Notes under the pieces: model-generated
Databases searched by the model: none
Seen by the model: the letters and a program-made list of their open reading frames with translations, nothing else
What the model was told of the DNA's origin: nothing
In this document: in pieces, positions 32,028 to 43,519 of the stretch
Layout: each line of letters opens with the position of its first letter
Numbering within the stretch: position 1 is the first letter of the stretch
Translations under genes and position numbers: made by a program
NCBI GenBank assembly: GCA_030765055.1
Contig: CM060955.1
Location: 153,235,469-153,299,468, forward strand
From: Mantis religiosa
Lineage: Eukaryota > Arthropoda > Insecta > Mantodea > Mantidae
Reading direction: 5' to 3'
Length of the DNA stretch: 64,000 nucleotides

Positions 32028-33473
32028 AGCAGACCAGCGGTACATGTCTGCCCCACTTTCAAAATGTACCGAGTTCGAAACTCGTTAGTGTGAGATATCT
32101 GGATAAGGTTCTTTCCGAGGTTTTCCTTTATCCTAAAAGAGGAATGTCTGATAACTCTTAAGCCACATGGACTCTGAACTCATTTGAAGTTCATTTTATT
32201 CATCGTCCGATATGATCAAAAGTTCGAGGTTTTCCCTTATCCTGAAAGATTATTGACTGCTAACATCATCTCATTCATCGTCCGATATGACTTAACATTG
32301 GAGGTTTTTCCTTATTCTAAATGATGAATGTCTGGTAACTCTAAGCACTGTATACCCTGTATTTATTTGAACATCATTTCATTCATCGTCCCATACGTCT
32401 TAACGTTGCTTATCATAAAAGATGAATGTCTCATAATTCTAAGTTCTGTGCACGCTGTATTTATTTGAACATCATTTCATTCATCGTCCGATATGACTTA
32501 AAATTGGAGGTTTCTAGTTATCCTAACAGATGAATGTCTGGTAACTAAGATCTGTGTACCCTGTACTCATTTGAAAATCATTTCATTCATCGTCCGATAT
32601 GACTTAATGTTGGAGGTTTCCCCTTATTTTAAAAGATGAATGTCTCATAACCATAAGCTCTGTATACCATGTACTTATTTGAACATCATTTCCTTCATCG
32701 TCCGATGTGACAACGTTGGAGGTTTTCTCTTATCCTGAAAGATGAATGCCTGATAACTCTAAGCTCTGTGGACCCTGTATTCGTTTGAACATCATTTCAT
32801 TCATCGACCGATATGACAACGCTAGAGGTTTTGCCTTGCTCTGAAAGATGAGTGTCTGTTAACTCTAAGATCTGTGTACCCTATACTCGTTTGAACATTA
32901 TTTCGTTCATCGTCCGATATGACTTAATGTTGGAGGTTTTCCCTTATCCTAAAAGATGAATGTCCCATAACCCTAAGCTCTATATACCCTGTACTTATTT
33001 GAACATAATTTCCTTCATCGTCCGATATGACAACGTTGGAGGTTTTCTCTTATTCTGAAAGATGAATGTCTGGTAACTAAGCTCTATGTACCCTGTAGTC
33101 ATTTGAACATCATTTCATTCATCGTCCGATATGACAATGTTGGAGGCTTCCCCTCATCTTAAAAGAAGAATGTCTCAATACCCTAAGCTCTATGTACCCT
33201 GTACTTATTTAAACATCATTTCATTCATTGTCCGATATGACTTTATGTTGGAGGCTTCCCCTTATCCTGAAAGATTAATGTCTGGTAACTCTAAGCTCTA
33301 TGTATCCTGTACTCATTTGAACATCATTTCCATCATCGTCCGATATGACAAAGTTGGAGATTTCCCCTTATCCTGAAAGGTGAATGTCTGGCAGCTCTAA
33401 GCTCTATAGACCCTGTACTCATATAACATTTGTATCATTCATCGTCCAATACTTAACATTTTAGGACGTAAAT
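32028..33473 (+). repeat. SINE-A array 3: head, 12-13 body units, 3' end
   Basis: Starts with a degenerate head (CAGCGGTACATGTCTGCC; intact box B GAGTTCGAAACTCG at about 32,080) and linker GGATAAGGTTCTTTCCGAGG. Body landmarks GAATGTCTG occur near 32,142, 32,326, 32,424, 32,533, 32,637, 32,746, 32,851, 32,959, 33,062, 33,168, 33,277 and 33,382, with a shortened unit near 32,250. The array closes with TAGGACGTAAATT, the normal SINE-A 3' end. So a whole SINE with an expanded interior is present, not a satellite that lies beside one. Single-unit length is about 103-109 bp. Confidence 0.92.
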
Positions 33474-33750
33474 TAAAGAAAAAATCCTAAATATTTTCAG
33501 TTTCACACAAAGATTAGAATTTGAAGAACTTGGTAATAAGGTGCATCTGAGCTTTGAATCCCCTGCCACCCGATCTTTATTTGTGGGAATTCTTCACTAA
33601 GTATGCTGGTACCCTGTAGGCTCTGAAGGTAGCGACAAGTGTGGTGCAGCCTCTTAATTAAACAAAGCATGCATTAGTTGAGAAAGGAACATGATGCTAA
33701 AGCCTCTGAAGATGTCCTCTATATGAAGGGACGAAACTTTGAAACTGTTT
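33474..33750. other. unassigned spacer
   Basis: Nothing recognised. Confidence 0.35.
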
Positions 33751-35068
33751 CAATGTACCAGCGTGAGTCAAATGAAATCCTTAAATTTAAAATAACAAAT
33801 CCAAATTTCGCGACGTTATTCCGTAAGTTGGTAACCATGCTACAAACAGCGTGTAGAATGGCCTGTAGGTGGCAGCATAGTGCAGAAACTCTCATACCGT
33901 CGCAGTATCAGTATAAAGATGGCCGCCTCACTAGCGACTTGCACTAGTGAAGAACAGTGTTCTGTTATTCGGTTTTGGATAGCGAAGATGTGAAGCCCAC
34001 TGAAATTCATCGACGGATGAAGGTTCAGTACAGTGATACATGTTTGTCACAGCAGCAAGTCTACGAATGAAGTAGGAAGTTTGCAAATGGTGGGACTTCA
34101 GTGGAAGACGCTCCACGTCCAGGTCAGGTACAAAGAGTTATGTTTCCACAGAACATTGCATCAGTTGAAGCCATAGTGAAGAAAATCCACCGAGTGACAC
34201 TGAATGACATTGCAGCATGTTTACAGATTAGTCATGGGTCAGCACACCACATTGTGCATGATGTGCTCCAGTTTCACAAAGTATCTGCAAGATGGGTGCC
34301 ACGGCAGCTGACTCCTGAAATGAGAGAACGACGTGTTGATGCTTGTGAAACACTTCTTCGGCGCTTTGAACGGGAAGGTGGTGGTTTCTTTGCAAGTATC
34401 GTTACTTGGGACGAAACCTGGGTTTACTTCCAACAACCGGAAACGAAGAGAGGGTTAAGGAATGGCGTCATCCCTCATCACCAACACCAAAGAAGTTTTG
34501 AACGGAACAATCAACAGGGAAGGTTATGCTGACCCTTTTGGCGTCATTTTGGAGCATGTCTAGAGGGGCCACTGTCAGCAGTACATCATACACAGATCTC
34601 CTAGAAAGTCATCTGTAATCAAATCAAAGCGAAGTGGATTGCTGTCAGCAGATGTCCTTTTGCAACATAACAATGCAAGGCCCCACACTGCCCGAACAAC
34701 AGTTGCAACAATTACAGACCTGCATTTTGAGTGTCTTTCTTATCTACCATACACACCAGACCTTTCCCAAGTGATTTCCATATGTTTGGACCACTCAAAG
34801 AAGCAATGGGAGGAAAGAAGTTCCGTTCCGATGAAGAGGTACGCCACGCGCTGCAGGAGTGGTTGCACGGACTACCAAAACAATTTATTTCTGAAGGCAT
34901 TTATGCACTTTGTAAGCGCTGGTAGACTTGTATTGAGCGTGGGGGAGATTATGTTGAAAAGTGATACAGCTTTAAGGACAGAGGGACGTGTGGAAAGCAC
35001 AATGCTTGCGTTTAACTACACACTTTTGAAAAATCAAAATTCATATGTTTGCTTTGTCACAGGGCAAT
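33751..35068 (+). mobile_element. mariner M5 (fourth family)
   Basis: Approximate ends: AATGTACCAGCGTGAGTCAA (33,752) and the complement of TTTGCTTTGTCACAGGGCAA (to about 35,068) are loosely inverted-repeat. About 1.3 kb, normal for a mariner. Only this copy of the family is in the window. The coding region is listed separately. Confidence 0.7.
33919..34963 (+). pseudogene. mariner transposase of M5, broken
   Basis: Starts MAASLATCTSEEQCSVIRFW. After a frameshift it continues DVKPTEIHRRMKVQYSD, SLQQVYE then a stop where W is expected, RKFANGGTSVEDAPRPGQ, ISHGSAHHIVHDVLQFHKVS, ARWVPRQLTPEMRERR and VTWDETWVYFQQPETK (first catalytic D). Next come VLLQHNNARPHTAR (the second catalytic D is replaced by N), YTPDLSQ/PSDFHMFGPLKEAMGG (third D, across a frameshift) and RW-TCIERGGDYVEK at the C-terminus. 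The domain order is that of a complete approximately 345-residue mariner transposase, but stops, frameshifts and the N substitution make it inactive. Confidence 0.9.
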
Positions 35069-37117
35069 GAAATTCATACCATCTAACAAGCAACTATTTC
35101 TTAATATGTTGATAAAGCAAAACATGTAATATAATTTCATAAATTTTCTCAGATGCTTTCTAAGATGACGTCAACAAACGAAATTTTCTAAGCACATATT
35201 ATTTAGTTACACATAACCGCCATAATTGTTTTCACAAAGAATCCACTTTTTTAGGAGAAATAAAGTACTCAGTGATGCATAAAATGACCTTGTTAGAATT
35301 TTTATGTAGTGAAGTATATAGACAAAAAATGTTGAATTTGATACCATTATTCTTTCCCTTAAAACACACAGGTTTTAAATTTTTAAAAATTCAAAATATT
35401 TTACCTGAAAATATCTTTACAGTCATTTTATTAAACATAATAGTTTGTGACACTACAAAAAGTTTCATTCCTCTAACATAAGTGGTTTCTGAGAAATGTG
35501 TACCCAAACATGTAAAATTGCAACTTGTGGGAAAATGCAAGAAACTAAAACAACAGGTTTTTCAGCTAACTCACCAAAAGTTACAACATTCCTGCACCAT
35601 AATCCTGTACTTTTCTACACCAGTTTGGATAACAATGATAGATCTACAATTACAAAACTCTTCTGAGCTCCACTGTTATCTACGCAAAAGCTGTTCTCAT
35701 CATCTGGTTGAATGTGAGACAATTTTTTCTAGAAGCTGAAAATTTACTGCAAATAAGAAGGTTAGATACACTTTCAATGTCACTTTTTTGTGTTTTTACG
35801 ACAAAACACTGCCTTTCTCCAACCAAACCGCTTTGCTCTACCCATATTTATAGCAAAGCTTCAAATCAGCTTGAATAAATAACACTCAAATCGATAATTT
35901 GAACTGTAAACAAAACTGCAACTATAATCCACATGTACTTCAAATGTAAACAATTCGCCATATTGTCAGAACCTTCTGCAAATACACATGCAGCCACATA
36001 TGCAGCAAAGATACCAACAACAAGCATAAAATTTACCGCATAGCTCTGCTGCCACAAATCACAAAGTTATAACAATTTTAATTTCAATGGTTATGTATGT
36101 ATTAAAAAGGGGGCGTGGACTTGGTGACGACATATTTAAATCACCATTTAAAGGGATTAAATATTAAGAATACCTATAATGCAATATATCATTGGATTCG
36201 TAAAATCTTGCAGATTTTTATAAGACATAAAATAAAATTCGATTTTTTGAGGCATTCACACGTCCCACTGTCCTTAAAGAACATTTAAGATGTTCATCTG
36301 ACTCACTATCGTATAAATCACATAAAAATAGGTCAAATATTTCAAAAGATACCTAAAGTAAGTTTCCAAATGGTGATAGTTGTTCATAATACCCAAGATC
36401 TGTTTTAAACAATATACAATTAAAGTATCAATTGTTTCGGTTTGAAAGCTAATGCTCACGCTATACACCATAATATAATTAATAATATGCAGATTACATA
36501 AGAGTACTTAATTCAAACTTACAGTATCCCGAGCAGAGAGCGTTAAGCACACTTCCGAAGGGTGACAGCGTGAATATTGGTCTCGCGAGAATTCAATCAA
36601 TGGTGCCCTACCAGAGCAGGCGTCACGATGTGATTGCTTGTTCCGGCCATGGTCGTGGCTCATATATGCGTAATTACATTTACAAGGTTTACCATGTTAC
36701 AAACAGCTTCCACCAGCAGAGCTCCCCCATGCATACGTTCGTTACACAGTGATTCAAAACACCTTTTACGCTTTGCATTACTTCTGATTTAAGATTTCGT
36801 ATATCTTTTATTATTTAATAAAAATACAAACATTATTTAGAGTGAACAGAACTTTGAAAGCTATTTTCAAACAATTTAGGATGCATATGTAAACACTAAG
36901 ATCAAACTGGGCAGGATTTAACTTCATTTTGACGCTGTACGTATAGGACATGACTAATAATAACACTGATCAACAATGAAAACTTTTCGTGCTTAAAAAT
37001 AGTGAATGTATATGTATTTCCATCTGCTGAATTCAAAAATCGCCACAAAATGATAGATTTGCTCTTGTTTTGAAGATAAAGTGACATTTAATTATTTAGA
37101 GTAGAGATTTTAAATTT
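35069..37117. other. long stretch without recognisable feature
   Basis: 2 kb of AT-rich DNA. Frames at 35,272-35,739 on the plus strand show no domain. No tandem or inverted repeats seen. Confidence 0.45.
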
Positions 37118-37831
37118 GTGGAAATATTTTGCGAGTTGGCAAACCTGTCAAATAACAAAACACATTCAGAGAGAAATTTTGGACACAAAGTGATGCAAAA
37201 GTTAAGGAACGCATTTTTTTTCGGACAAAAAATAAAAGAACTTGTAAAGGATCCTGCAATTAACCAAATTTTGGAGGGGAAAGATTTTTTTTTTTTTTTT
37301 TGTATTTTACGTCCTCCAACGTTAAGTCATATCGGACGGTGAATGAATTAGGAGAAATGATGCTCAAATGAGTCCAGGGTCCATGGAGCTTAGTTACCTG
37401 ACATTCCTCTGGAAGGAGAAGCGAAAACCCCGGAGAAAACCTTATCCAGGTAACTCACCGTGACCTAGATTCGAACTCGGGACCTCTTGAACGTGAGGCA
37501 GATATGCTACCGTATACGCTACCGAGATGGGCGGGGAAAGAAAAGGAAGCTTGAGAAGCCTTCAAGGGTGTTGTTCGTGGATTTTTAGGCAACAAAAGAG
37601 ATGACCACTACAAGCATTTGGTGACAGTGTTCCTGCAAATATACCGTAACCTTGGATGCAACATGTCCCATAAAATCCATTTTCTCCACTCCCACCTAGA
37701 GTTTTCCCTCCTAGTTGTGGAGATATCAAAGTCCCTGGAATGAAGTAATGCTTGCGGATTACTGTTGGTCTTTGTATAGGGATTCTGCGGAACTCCATCA
37801 CAAGAGCCAAGCTAAAAGACGAAGTCAATAG
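37118..37831 (+). pseudogene. fragment of an uncharacterised multicopy protein, split by SINE-A
   Basis: Before the SINE the frame reads MEIFCELANLSNNKTHSERN, FGHKVMQKLRNAFFFGQKIK, ELVKDPAINQILEGK. After it, EAFKGVVRGFLGNKRDDHYK HLV, NLGCNMSHKIHFLHSHLEF and, after a frameshift, LADYCWSLYRDSAELHHKSQ with AKRRSQ and a stop at 37,829-37,831. The order (KDxxIxxIL; W/A-FKxVVxxFLGN; GCxMSxKxHFLHSHL; DYCWxLxRD; KxKRR) is one I associate with uncharacterised repeat-borne arthropod proteins; I do not know a function. It is a C-terminal piece with one disruption by SINE-A and at least one frameshift. Confidence 0.55.
37285..37532 (-). mobile_element. SINE-A, full-length, with 9-bp target duplication and poly-A tail
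   Basis: Flanked by GGGGAAAGA at 37,276-37,284 and 37,533-37,541. The run of T (37,285-37,303) is the poly-A tail read on the plus strand, followed by TACGTCCTCCAACGTTAAGT, one body, linker AAAACCCCGGAGAAAACC, box B complement GATTCGAACTCGGG and head GCTACCGAGATGGGC. This copy fixes the ends, orientation, tail and duplication type of SINE-A and shows LINE-style target-primed mobilisation. Confidence 0.93.
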
Positions 37832-38469
37832 GCCACCACATGATTCTCTTCAGACACGACTATCTGGGAAGTATTTCTCCAGCAAATTAGAACTCTTAGC
37901 ATGTAATTATCAGTTAAAGAAATCAAATGCACTTTCATTGTTAGCATGTATGTAATTAAAATGTATCCTTTTCTCTCAATCCGTTAATATGTAATACTTC
38001 CACCTTTGTGTATCAGAGAAAATAGAGCTAATAAAAATATTTTATTGTCATTTGTTTTTCTCAACCCAAAAGTGTTAGGAATTGCCTCATGAAGTGCTTT
38101 GAACATTCAAATATTATTGTTTCCCAGTGTAAGTAATAATTACAATAAATAATTATCAACAATAATAATAACAATAACCCACAGGGACAGTTAAGTTATA
38201 ATTAAAGACCATATTCCCTAATACAGAAATGTCTCCTGCAGGAACGTTATTGAGCCGTCTGAGACCGGTACACATACTTACAACCAACCGGGAAGTATTA
38301 GCTATTGTACGATTTAGCTTGAGAAAGTTTACGCTTTGTCTTTTAAAACAGTAATTTACAGCACAAGAAAATTCGTTATTATAAGAGCTTAAGGTATATC
38401 GAAAATAAGATTGAAAGAAATGTAAATAACCGGTAGTCCAAAGAATAATTACCATACCATAAAATAGGA
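37832..38469. other. no recognisable feature
   Basis: AT-rich. TAATAATAATAACAATAA at 38,160-38,177 is a minor simple repeat. Confidence 0.4.
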
Positions 38470-39513
38470 AATGATACACAAATGACACCAGGGTATATAG
38501 AACTTAGGGTTATCAGACATTCATCTTTCAGAATAAGGAAAAACGTCCAAAGTTAAGTCATATCGGACGATGAATAAACTGATACTCAAATGAGTACAGG
38601 GTACATAAAGCTTAGAATTACCTGACATTCATCATTCAGGATAAGGGAAACCTCCAACGTTGTCATATTGGACGATGAATGAAATGATATTCAAATGAGT
38701 ACAGGCTACATTGAACTTAGAGTTACCAGACATTCATATTTCTGGATAAGCGAAAACCTCCAACGTTACGTCATATCGGACGATGAATGAAATGATGTTC
38801 AAATGAGTACAGGGTACATAGAGCTTAGAGTTACCAGACATTCACCTTTCAGAATAAGGGAAAACCTTCCACGTTAAGTCATATCGGACGATGAATAAAA
38901 TGATACTCAAATGAGTACAGGGTACATAGAGCTTAGAGTTACCAGACATTCATCTTTCAGGATAAGGGAAAACCTCCAGCGTTAAGTCATATCGGACGTT
39001 GATTAAAATGATAATCAAATGAGTACAGGGTACATAGAGCTTAGAGTTAACTGACATTCATTATTCAGGATAAGGAAAAACCTCCAACGTTAAGTCATAT
39101 CGGACGATGAATTAAATAATGTACAAATGAGTACGGGGTACATAGAGCTTAGAGTTACAAGACATTCATCTTTCAGGATAAGGGAAAACCTCCAACGTTA
39201 AGTCATATCGGACGGTGAATTGAATGATGTTCAAATGAGTACGGGGTACATAGAGCTTAGAGTTACCAGGCATTCATATTTAAGGATAAGGGAAATCCTC
39301 CAACTTTAGGTCATATCGGAATTAAATTATCGAATTAAATGTTACTCGAATGAGTACATGGTACACAGAGCTTAGAGTTATGACAATCATGTTTCAGCAT
39401 AACGGAAAATCCCTGGCAAACTTATCTAAGTACCTCACCCTAATTGAGATTAGAATTTGTGATCTCTCGAACGTTAGATTTATACGCTACTCCCACACCA
39501 CAGACGTGGGAAG
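38470..39513 (-). repeat. SINE-A array 4: about 9 body units and degenerate head
   Basis: Complement landmarks AGACATTCAT recur near 38,515, 38,622, 38,729, 38,837, 38,947, 39,051, 39,163, 39,270 and 39,384, a mean of about 108 bp. The right end passes into the linker (GAAAATCCCTGGCAAACTTA), then CTCACCCTAATTGAGATTAG and a decayed head to about 39,513. Units at 38,860-39,290 are closely alike. Confidence 0.9.
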
Positions 39514-39849
39514 TTGATGGTTTGCTAAAATACACCACCAAATAAATATTTCGCGTGAAACAGACACACATTTAAAATTACTATATCTACAAATGAGATT
39601 TGTTAGCACCACACTCAAAACTGCAAATGTATGAACATTCTTTATTTTATACAAAGTACTGAGCTTTGACATAACGGAAGAATATAATTTTCACAAGCTA
39701 TATACTGAATAATGGTGTTGAGTTTACTGCCATAAATTAGATACAAATAAATAAAATGGGAAATTTAAATCCAACTTTTATTATTTGAAGTAGGCAAGCA
39801 GCCTTCTTTGTCGTCAGCCACGTAAGCTCGTATATCATATGCCGTAAAC
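39514..39849. other. no recognisable feature
   Basis: AT-rich spacer before mariner M4. Confidence 0.4.
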
Positions 39850-41057
39850 TAGAAGGGTTATTCAATAAAGAATGATTACAATTTGTTTTGACAATGTACC
39901 GCTACTCATTCTCATAATTTTGATGCTCCCTCTCAAAATAGTCTCCCCTGAATGCGATGCACTTGTTAGTCTTCGAAGACATTCTGGAAACCATTTTTGA
40001 GCGATTCTTCAAAATCGCCTCTGCAGCCTTCACCACTGCTTCTGATGATTGATAATGCCTCCCAGAAAGGCGTTTCTTCAAGTTAATGAATAGAAGAAAG
40101 TCACTTGGGACTCAATCCGGACTATAGGGTAGGTGAGGAATGCACTTCATGTTGATCTTTGCAAGATATTTAGCAACAACATTGGCAATATGCAGCCGCG
40201 CATTATCGTGGTGCAGCATTCAGCCTGATTCACGGAAACGTGGTCTTTTGCGCCTGATGTGGAGTTGCAATGTTTTCAGGACATCCCTGTAGTATTGTCC
40301 AGTTACTGATGTGTGTGCAGGTACAACATGCTGATAAACCATTCCATGAATATCAAAGAATGAGATGACCACAACACTCCCAGCAGAAGCAACCACTTTT
40401 GCTTTTATGTGGGTGGGTGCTGAAGGAGATTTCCACACTGAGCTTTGCTGTTTTTTCTCATGATCAAAATGATGTAGCTAAATTTCATCAGCAGTGATTA
40501 GGTTTGAAAGAAACTCCAGATCTTCCTCTAACATGAACTTTAACTGCATGCAGTCCTACACTCGGATGTTCTTTTGATCGGGAATCAACAGTCTTGGAAC
40601 CCATTGCGCACAAACACGTCTCATGTGTAATGTTTCTGTCACCAACGTGTGGGTGGCACCCAATGAAATATTCAGTAGTTCAGAAAATGATCTTAAGGTA
40701 ATTCGTCGATTCTCTTTCACAATGGCAGCAGCAGTGTTGATGTTTTCTTCCGTAAGAGCAGCGCCGGGTCCACCTTCCTTTGAAATTGAGTGTCTCGCCT
40801 CTTTAAACTTCGAGCTGCGCTGTAGGGAAGAACAGATCTCCATAGGCCTCCTGCAACATTGTATAGGCCCCAACTGAAGATTTCTTGAGACGAAAACAGA
40901 ATTTCTAAGCCGAATATTTCTTCTCGCGTGTTACCTCCATTGCAGCGGTAGGCGATACTGAACATGTCTAAACTTGCCTGGTTGTCACAAGCGGGAACCA
41001 TGAGTACCAACAATAAAACTATTACGGCGTGTTTGTTTTACATTAAGCAAACAGAAT

Positions 41058-42610
41058 GTTAATGCCAGAGGTTCTACTCCCATCAGTCGTGGACCCCAAG
41101 GACCAAGAACCCGGGCCTCCTTCAACCAGGGAGTTACCGAGCTGTCCGAAAAAGGTGCCCCTTACGCGCGCCAACCCCTAAAAGGGTAAGGTTACCGATA
41201 TGACCTCGGTGGGGCCGCCTGGCGATCTAGCACACCTTCTGCCAGCTCTGCAGGCTAGTACCCGGGAATATTTATGGCTTCCCTCAACCCTATCCGTATA
41301 CGTACCGGATCGCCTACGGGTATCGGAAACCACTGCCCCCTCGAAACCAACCCAATCCGAACAACTCCCTGAAGGAGGGGATCGAATGTTCGGCCCGAGG
41401 TTCCGCTAGTAACGTAAGTATAGATGTATTATTTTATCTTGACAGGAATCCTGCGTGGTAGAGATGAGTAGCAACTGTGGTGGGGATAGTGCACATATCG
41501 CCACAATGCGTCGTACGCGTAAGATTACGAGAGGGGAGGGCACTGCATAAGTTGTCTAAAAACAAATTTCATTCTCGAAGCCGGTTTTTGCAGCTTTTAT
41601 AAACTAAGCTGTAATTCTTAGTATGGTAGTAATCTCCACGCTTTTTTTGGATCTTAAATAGTACATAGCCATTTGGAACAAAACCCTGTTCTCCTCCAGC
41701 AGGCATGATAAACAACTGCCGGCCTTTCAATATCGCTGCAGAGTCCCTATAACGAATTTCACTCCAGGCATAAGGTCTAGTATGTGCTGTATTTATATAA
41801 GTTTCATCCATATAAACTTCACTTCGATATCTCGGAATATTTCGTAACTACTTAAGCCTTTCTGCACGGATGGTGCGATGTTCGATTAAAATTTGTTTGT
41901 CACGCTTAGTGTTTCTTTTTCAAATAATCCTGGAACAAAAGAACTCTTCTTAATGTTCAGACACTGCCTTGGAAGTCAGTAGAATTTTTAAGCTTCATAA
42001 GCACTTTCTTCAAAGTTGGGCTTTGTTTATCTGTGCTTTAAAAATTATTTATAGTTCGCCTAACTACTTCTGAATTAAAACATCCAAATTAGATTTTGTG
42101 CATGTTCTTAATCTTTGTTTACTGGGCATAGAGAAGGACGTTGTTGCACTAGCACCAATGGCTTTTCTTTCCTTAATAACTCTCCTAAACTGCTTTCAGA
42201 CACAACTGTTGCCTCAGATACCCTTCCCCAGATTTTTATAGCTGACCAGACCATTGTTCCTTTTTTATAAATCTATGGATATTGGTTATTACTTCTCGTG
42301 TTTTTTATTTGCTAATGTGCTGCTAGGAGGCGTTATTTATAAATGCTCTCTTGGAACCAGGAGACCAGCACATTTTGAAACAAGCTGTAGTATTACCGAG
42401 TAGCTCTGCACGTGTTTACTTGCTCGCAACTGGTACGCAACTGACCTGCCCTCCCCTCCAGTTGCAACCGTTCTGAAGTGGACTCGTCCAGATACCACTG
42501 CGCATCGCTCTGCACTTTTCGAGATAAAAAAATACATCTGTACCACGAGTGTTAAGGGTCCGCAGCGTCCGCACCACGGCAGTTGAAGCTATCCCCTCCC
42601 CTACGGGGAA
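41058..42610 (-). mobile_element. G2: GC-rich element in mariner M4, itself interrupted
   Basis: Flanked by GCAAACAGAAT (41,047-41,057) and GCTAACAGAAT (42,611-42,621), an 11-bp duplication with one mismatch. The left part (41,058-41,420) and right part (42,541-42,610) match G1 in reverse: complements of GAACCTCGGGCCGAACAT, GTTGTTCGGATTGGGTTGGT and CCCCGTAGGGGAGGGGAT. The element D (41,421-42,540) separates them. Confidence 0.82.
41421..42540 (-). mobile_element. D: Tc1/IS630-like transposon, 1.12 kb, complete ends
   Basis: TA flanks at 41,419-41,420 and 42,541-42,542. The terminal repeats are TAGATGTATTATTTTATCTT and the complement of GATAAAAAAATACATCTG; they match over about 24 bp. The minus-strand frame 41,569-41,811 reads MDETYINTAHTRPYAWSE, KGRQLFIMPAGGEQGFVPNG, YVLFK and GDYYHTKNY. 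This is a DDE transposase centre with the first catalytic aspartate in DETY, followed by the HAGxExGF block. It is of the same general type as the E elements, but the terminal repeats differ. The N-terminal part is degraded (42,000-42,380 has no long frame), so D is inactive. A sub-terminal GAGGGGAGGGCA / complement pair lies inside each end. Confidence 0.8.
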
Positions 42611-42692
42611 GCTAACAGAATATAAGATTGAATTTTAATTCAAAAAGTTACGATCGTAAAAATTTATAATCATTCTTTATTGAACAGCCCTA

Positions 42693-43519
42693 GATGGTTA
42701 TTGACAGCAGACTTTCTAAAGCTGTAGTCTAGAGTTATTAACGATCTGTTGCAAGGATGTGCAATACAAGCCCTGCAGTACATCTACAGGTTAAGTTTCC
42801 GTTTTAGATGGTTTTTGACCAGTTAACCGCCCCCTTCATTGGTTGTTGCAGTTCTCATTTGTCTGTTAACCCCAAAAACCTATCATCACTGCGGTACAGC
42901 GGCACTGCAATTGCCGATGCCCTGAAAACCGAGAACGCAATAAATTGTACGCTAAATGCAGGACAAAGAAACATTAGAAACGCTTTTAGGGGCTCTGCAT
43001 GGTGACGTATCCTGGCGTCCTGCCACGTTAGAATCTGCGCAGTTTTCATTTCACTAATTCTTACCCATAAACAAGGAACCCAACGCCATCAATAACTTCA
43101 CATGTATCCGCTCCGTCTACATTTCACGTAATTGATTTTACCAACTGTACACTACGTTTCTATAGCTTCATGGATGACATCATGCCGAATGCTGCAAGCG
43201 TCTGTGCTTGGTAGGTTAGAAAATGCTATGTGAAGAATTAAAAGTGCCGAACTCAGTGGTCGCGTCCTCATTTCTTCTAAATTACATGTGTAACAAAAGA
43301 TCTCAGTAATTTAATTAGCTTTCTGCGCTCTTCTTCCTCTCTGCTTGCACGAGGGAGGGAGAATCAATCTTCGCAGATGGGTATAATTACATTATAGGCT
43401 ATTAGGGGTATAAATGAATATATTTGTACCGCGGTTAATTAAGGACAATGTAGTAAGCCATATAAATACGATTATTTATGTAAAGTCTAGTTTTTTCTCC
43501 CTTCTCGTCAATGCTGACG
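42693..43519. other. no recognisable feature
   Basis: Unassigned; short frames on both strands at 42,808-43,049 without motifs. Confidence 0.4.

Larger units (their letters stand above)
39852..42690 (-). mobile_element. mariner M4 (family 1), interrupted by G2 in its 5' UTR
   Basis: TA duplication at 39,850-39,851 and 42,691-42,692. The ends are GGGTTATTCAATAAAGAATG and the complement of CATTCTTTATTGAACAGCCC. Minus-strand coding pieces: CRLRNSVFVSRNLQLGP-like 5' part, KENRRITLRSFSELLNISLG, a decayed first motif (the expected DETWLHH region reads DEI*LHHFDHEK), VVVISFFDIHGMVYQHVVPA, LHHDNARLHIANVV, and a decayed third motif (YSPD.VPSDFLLF). Several indels. Removing the 1.55-kb insert gives a normal mariner of about 1.28 kb. 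Confidence 0.9.
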
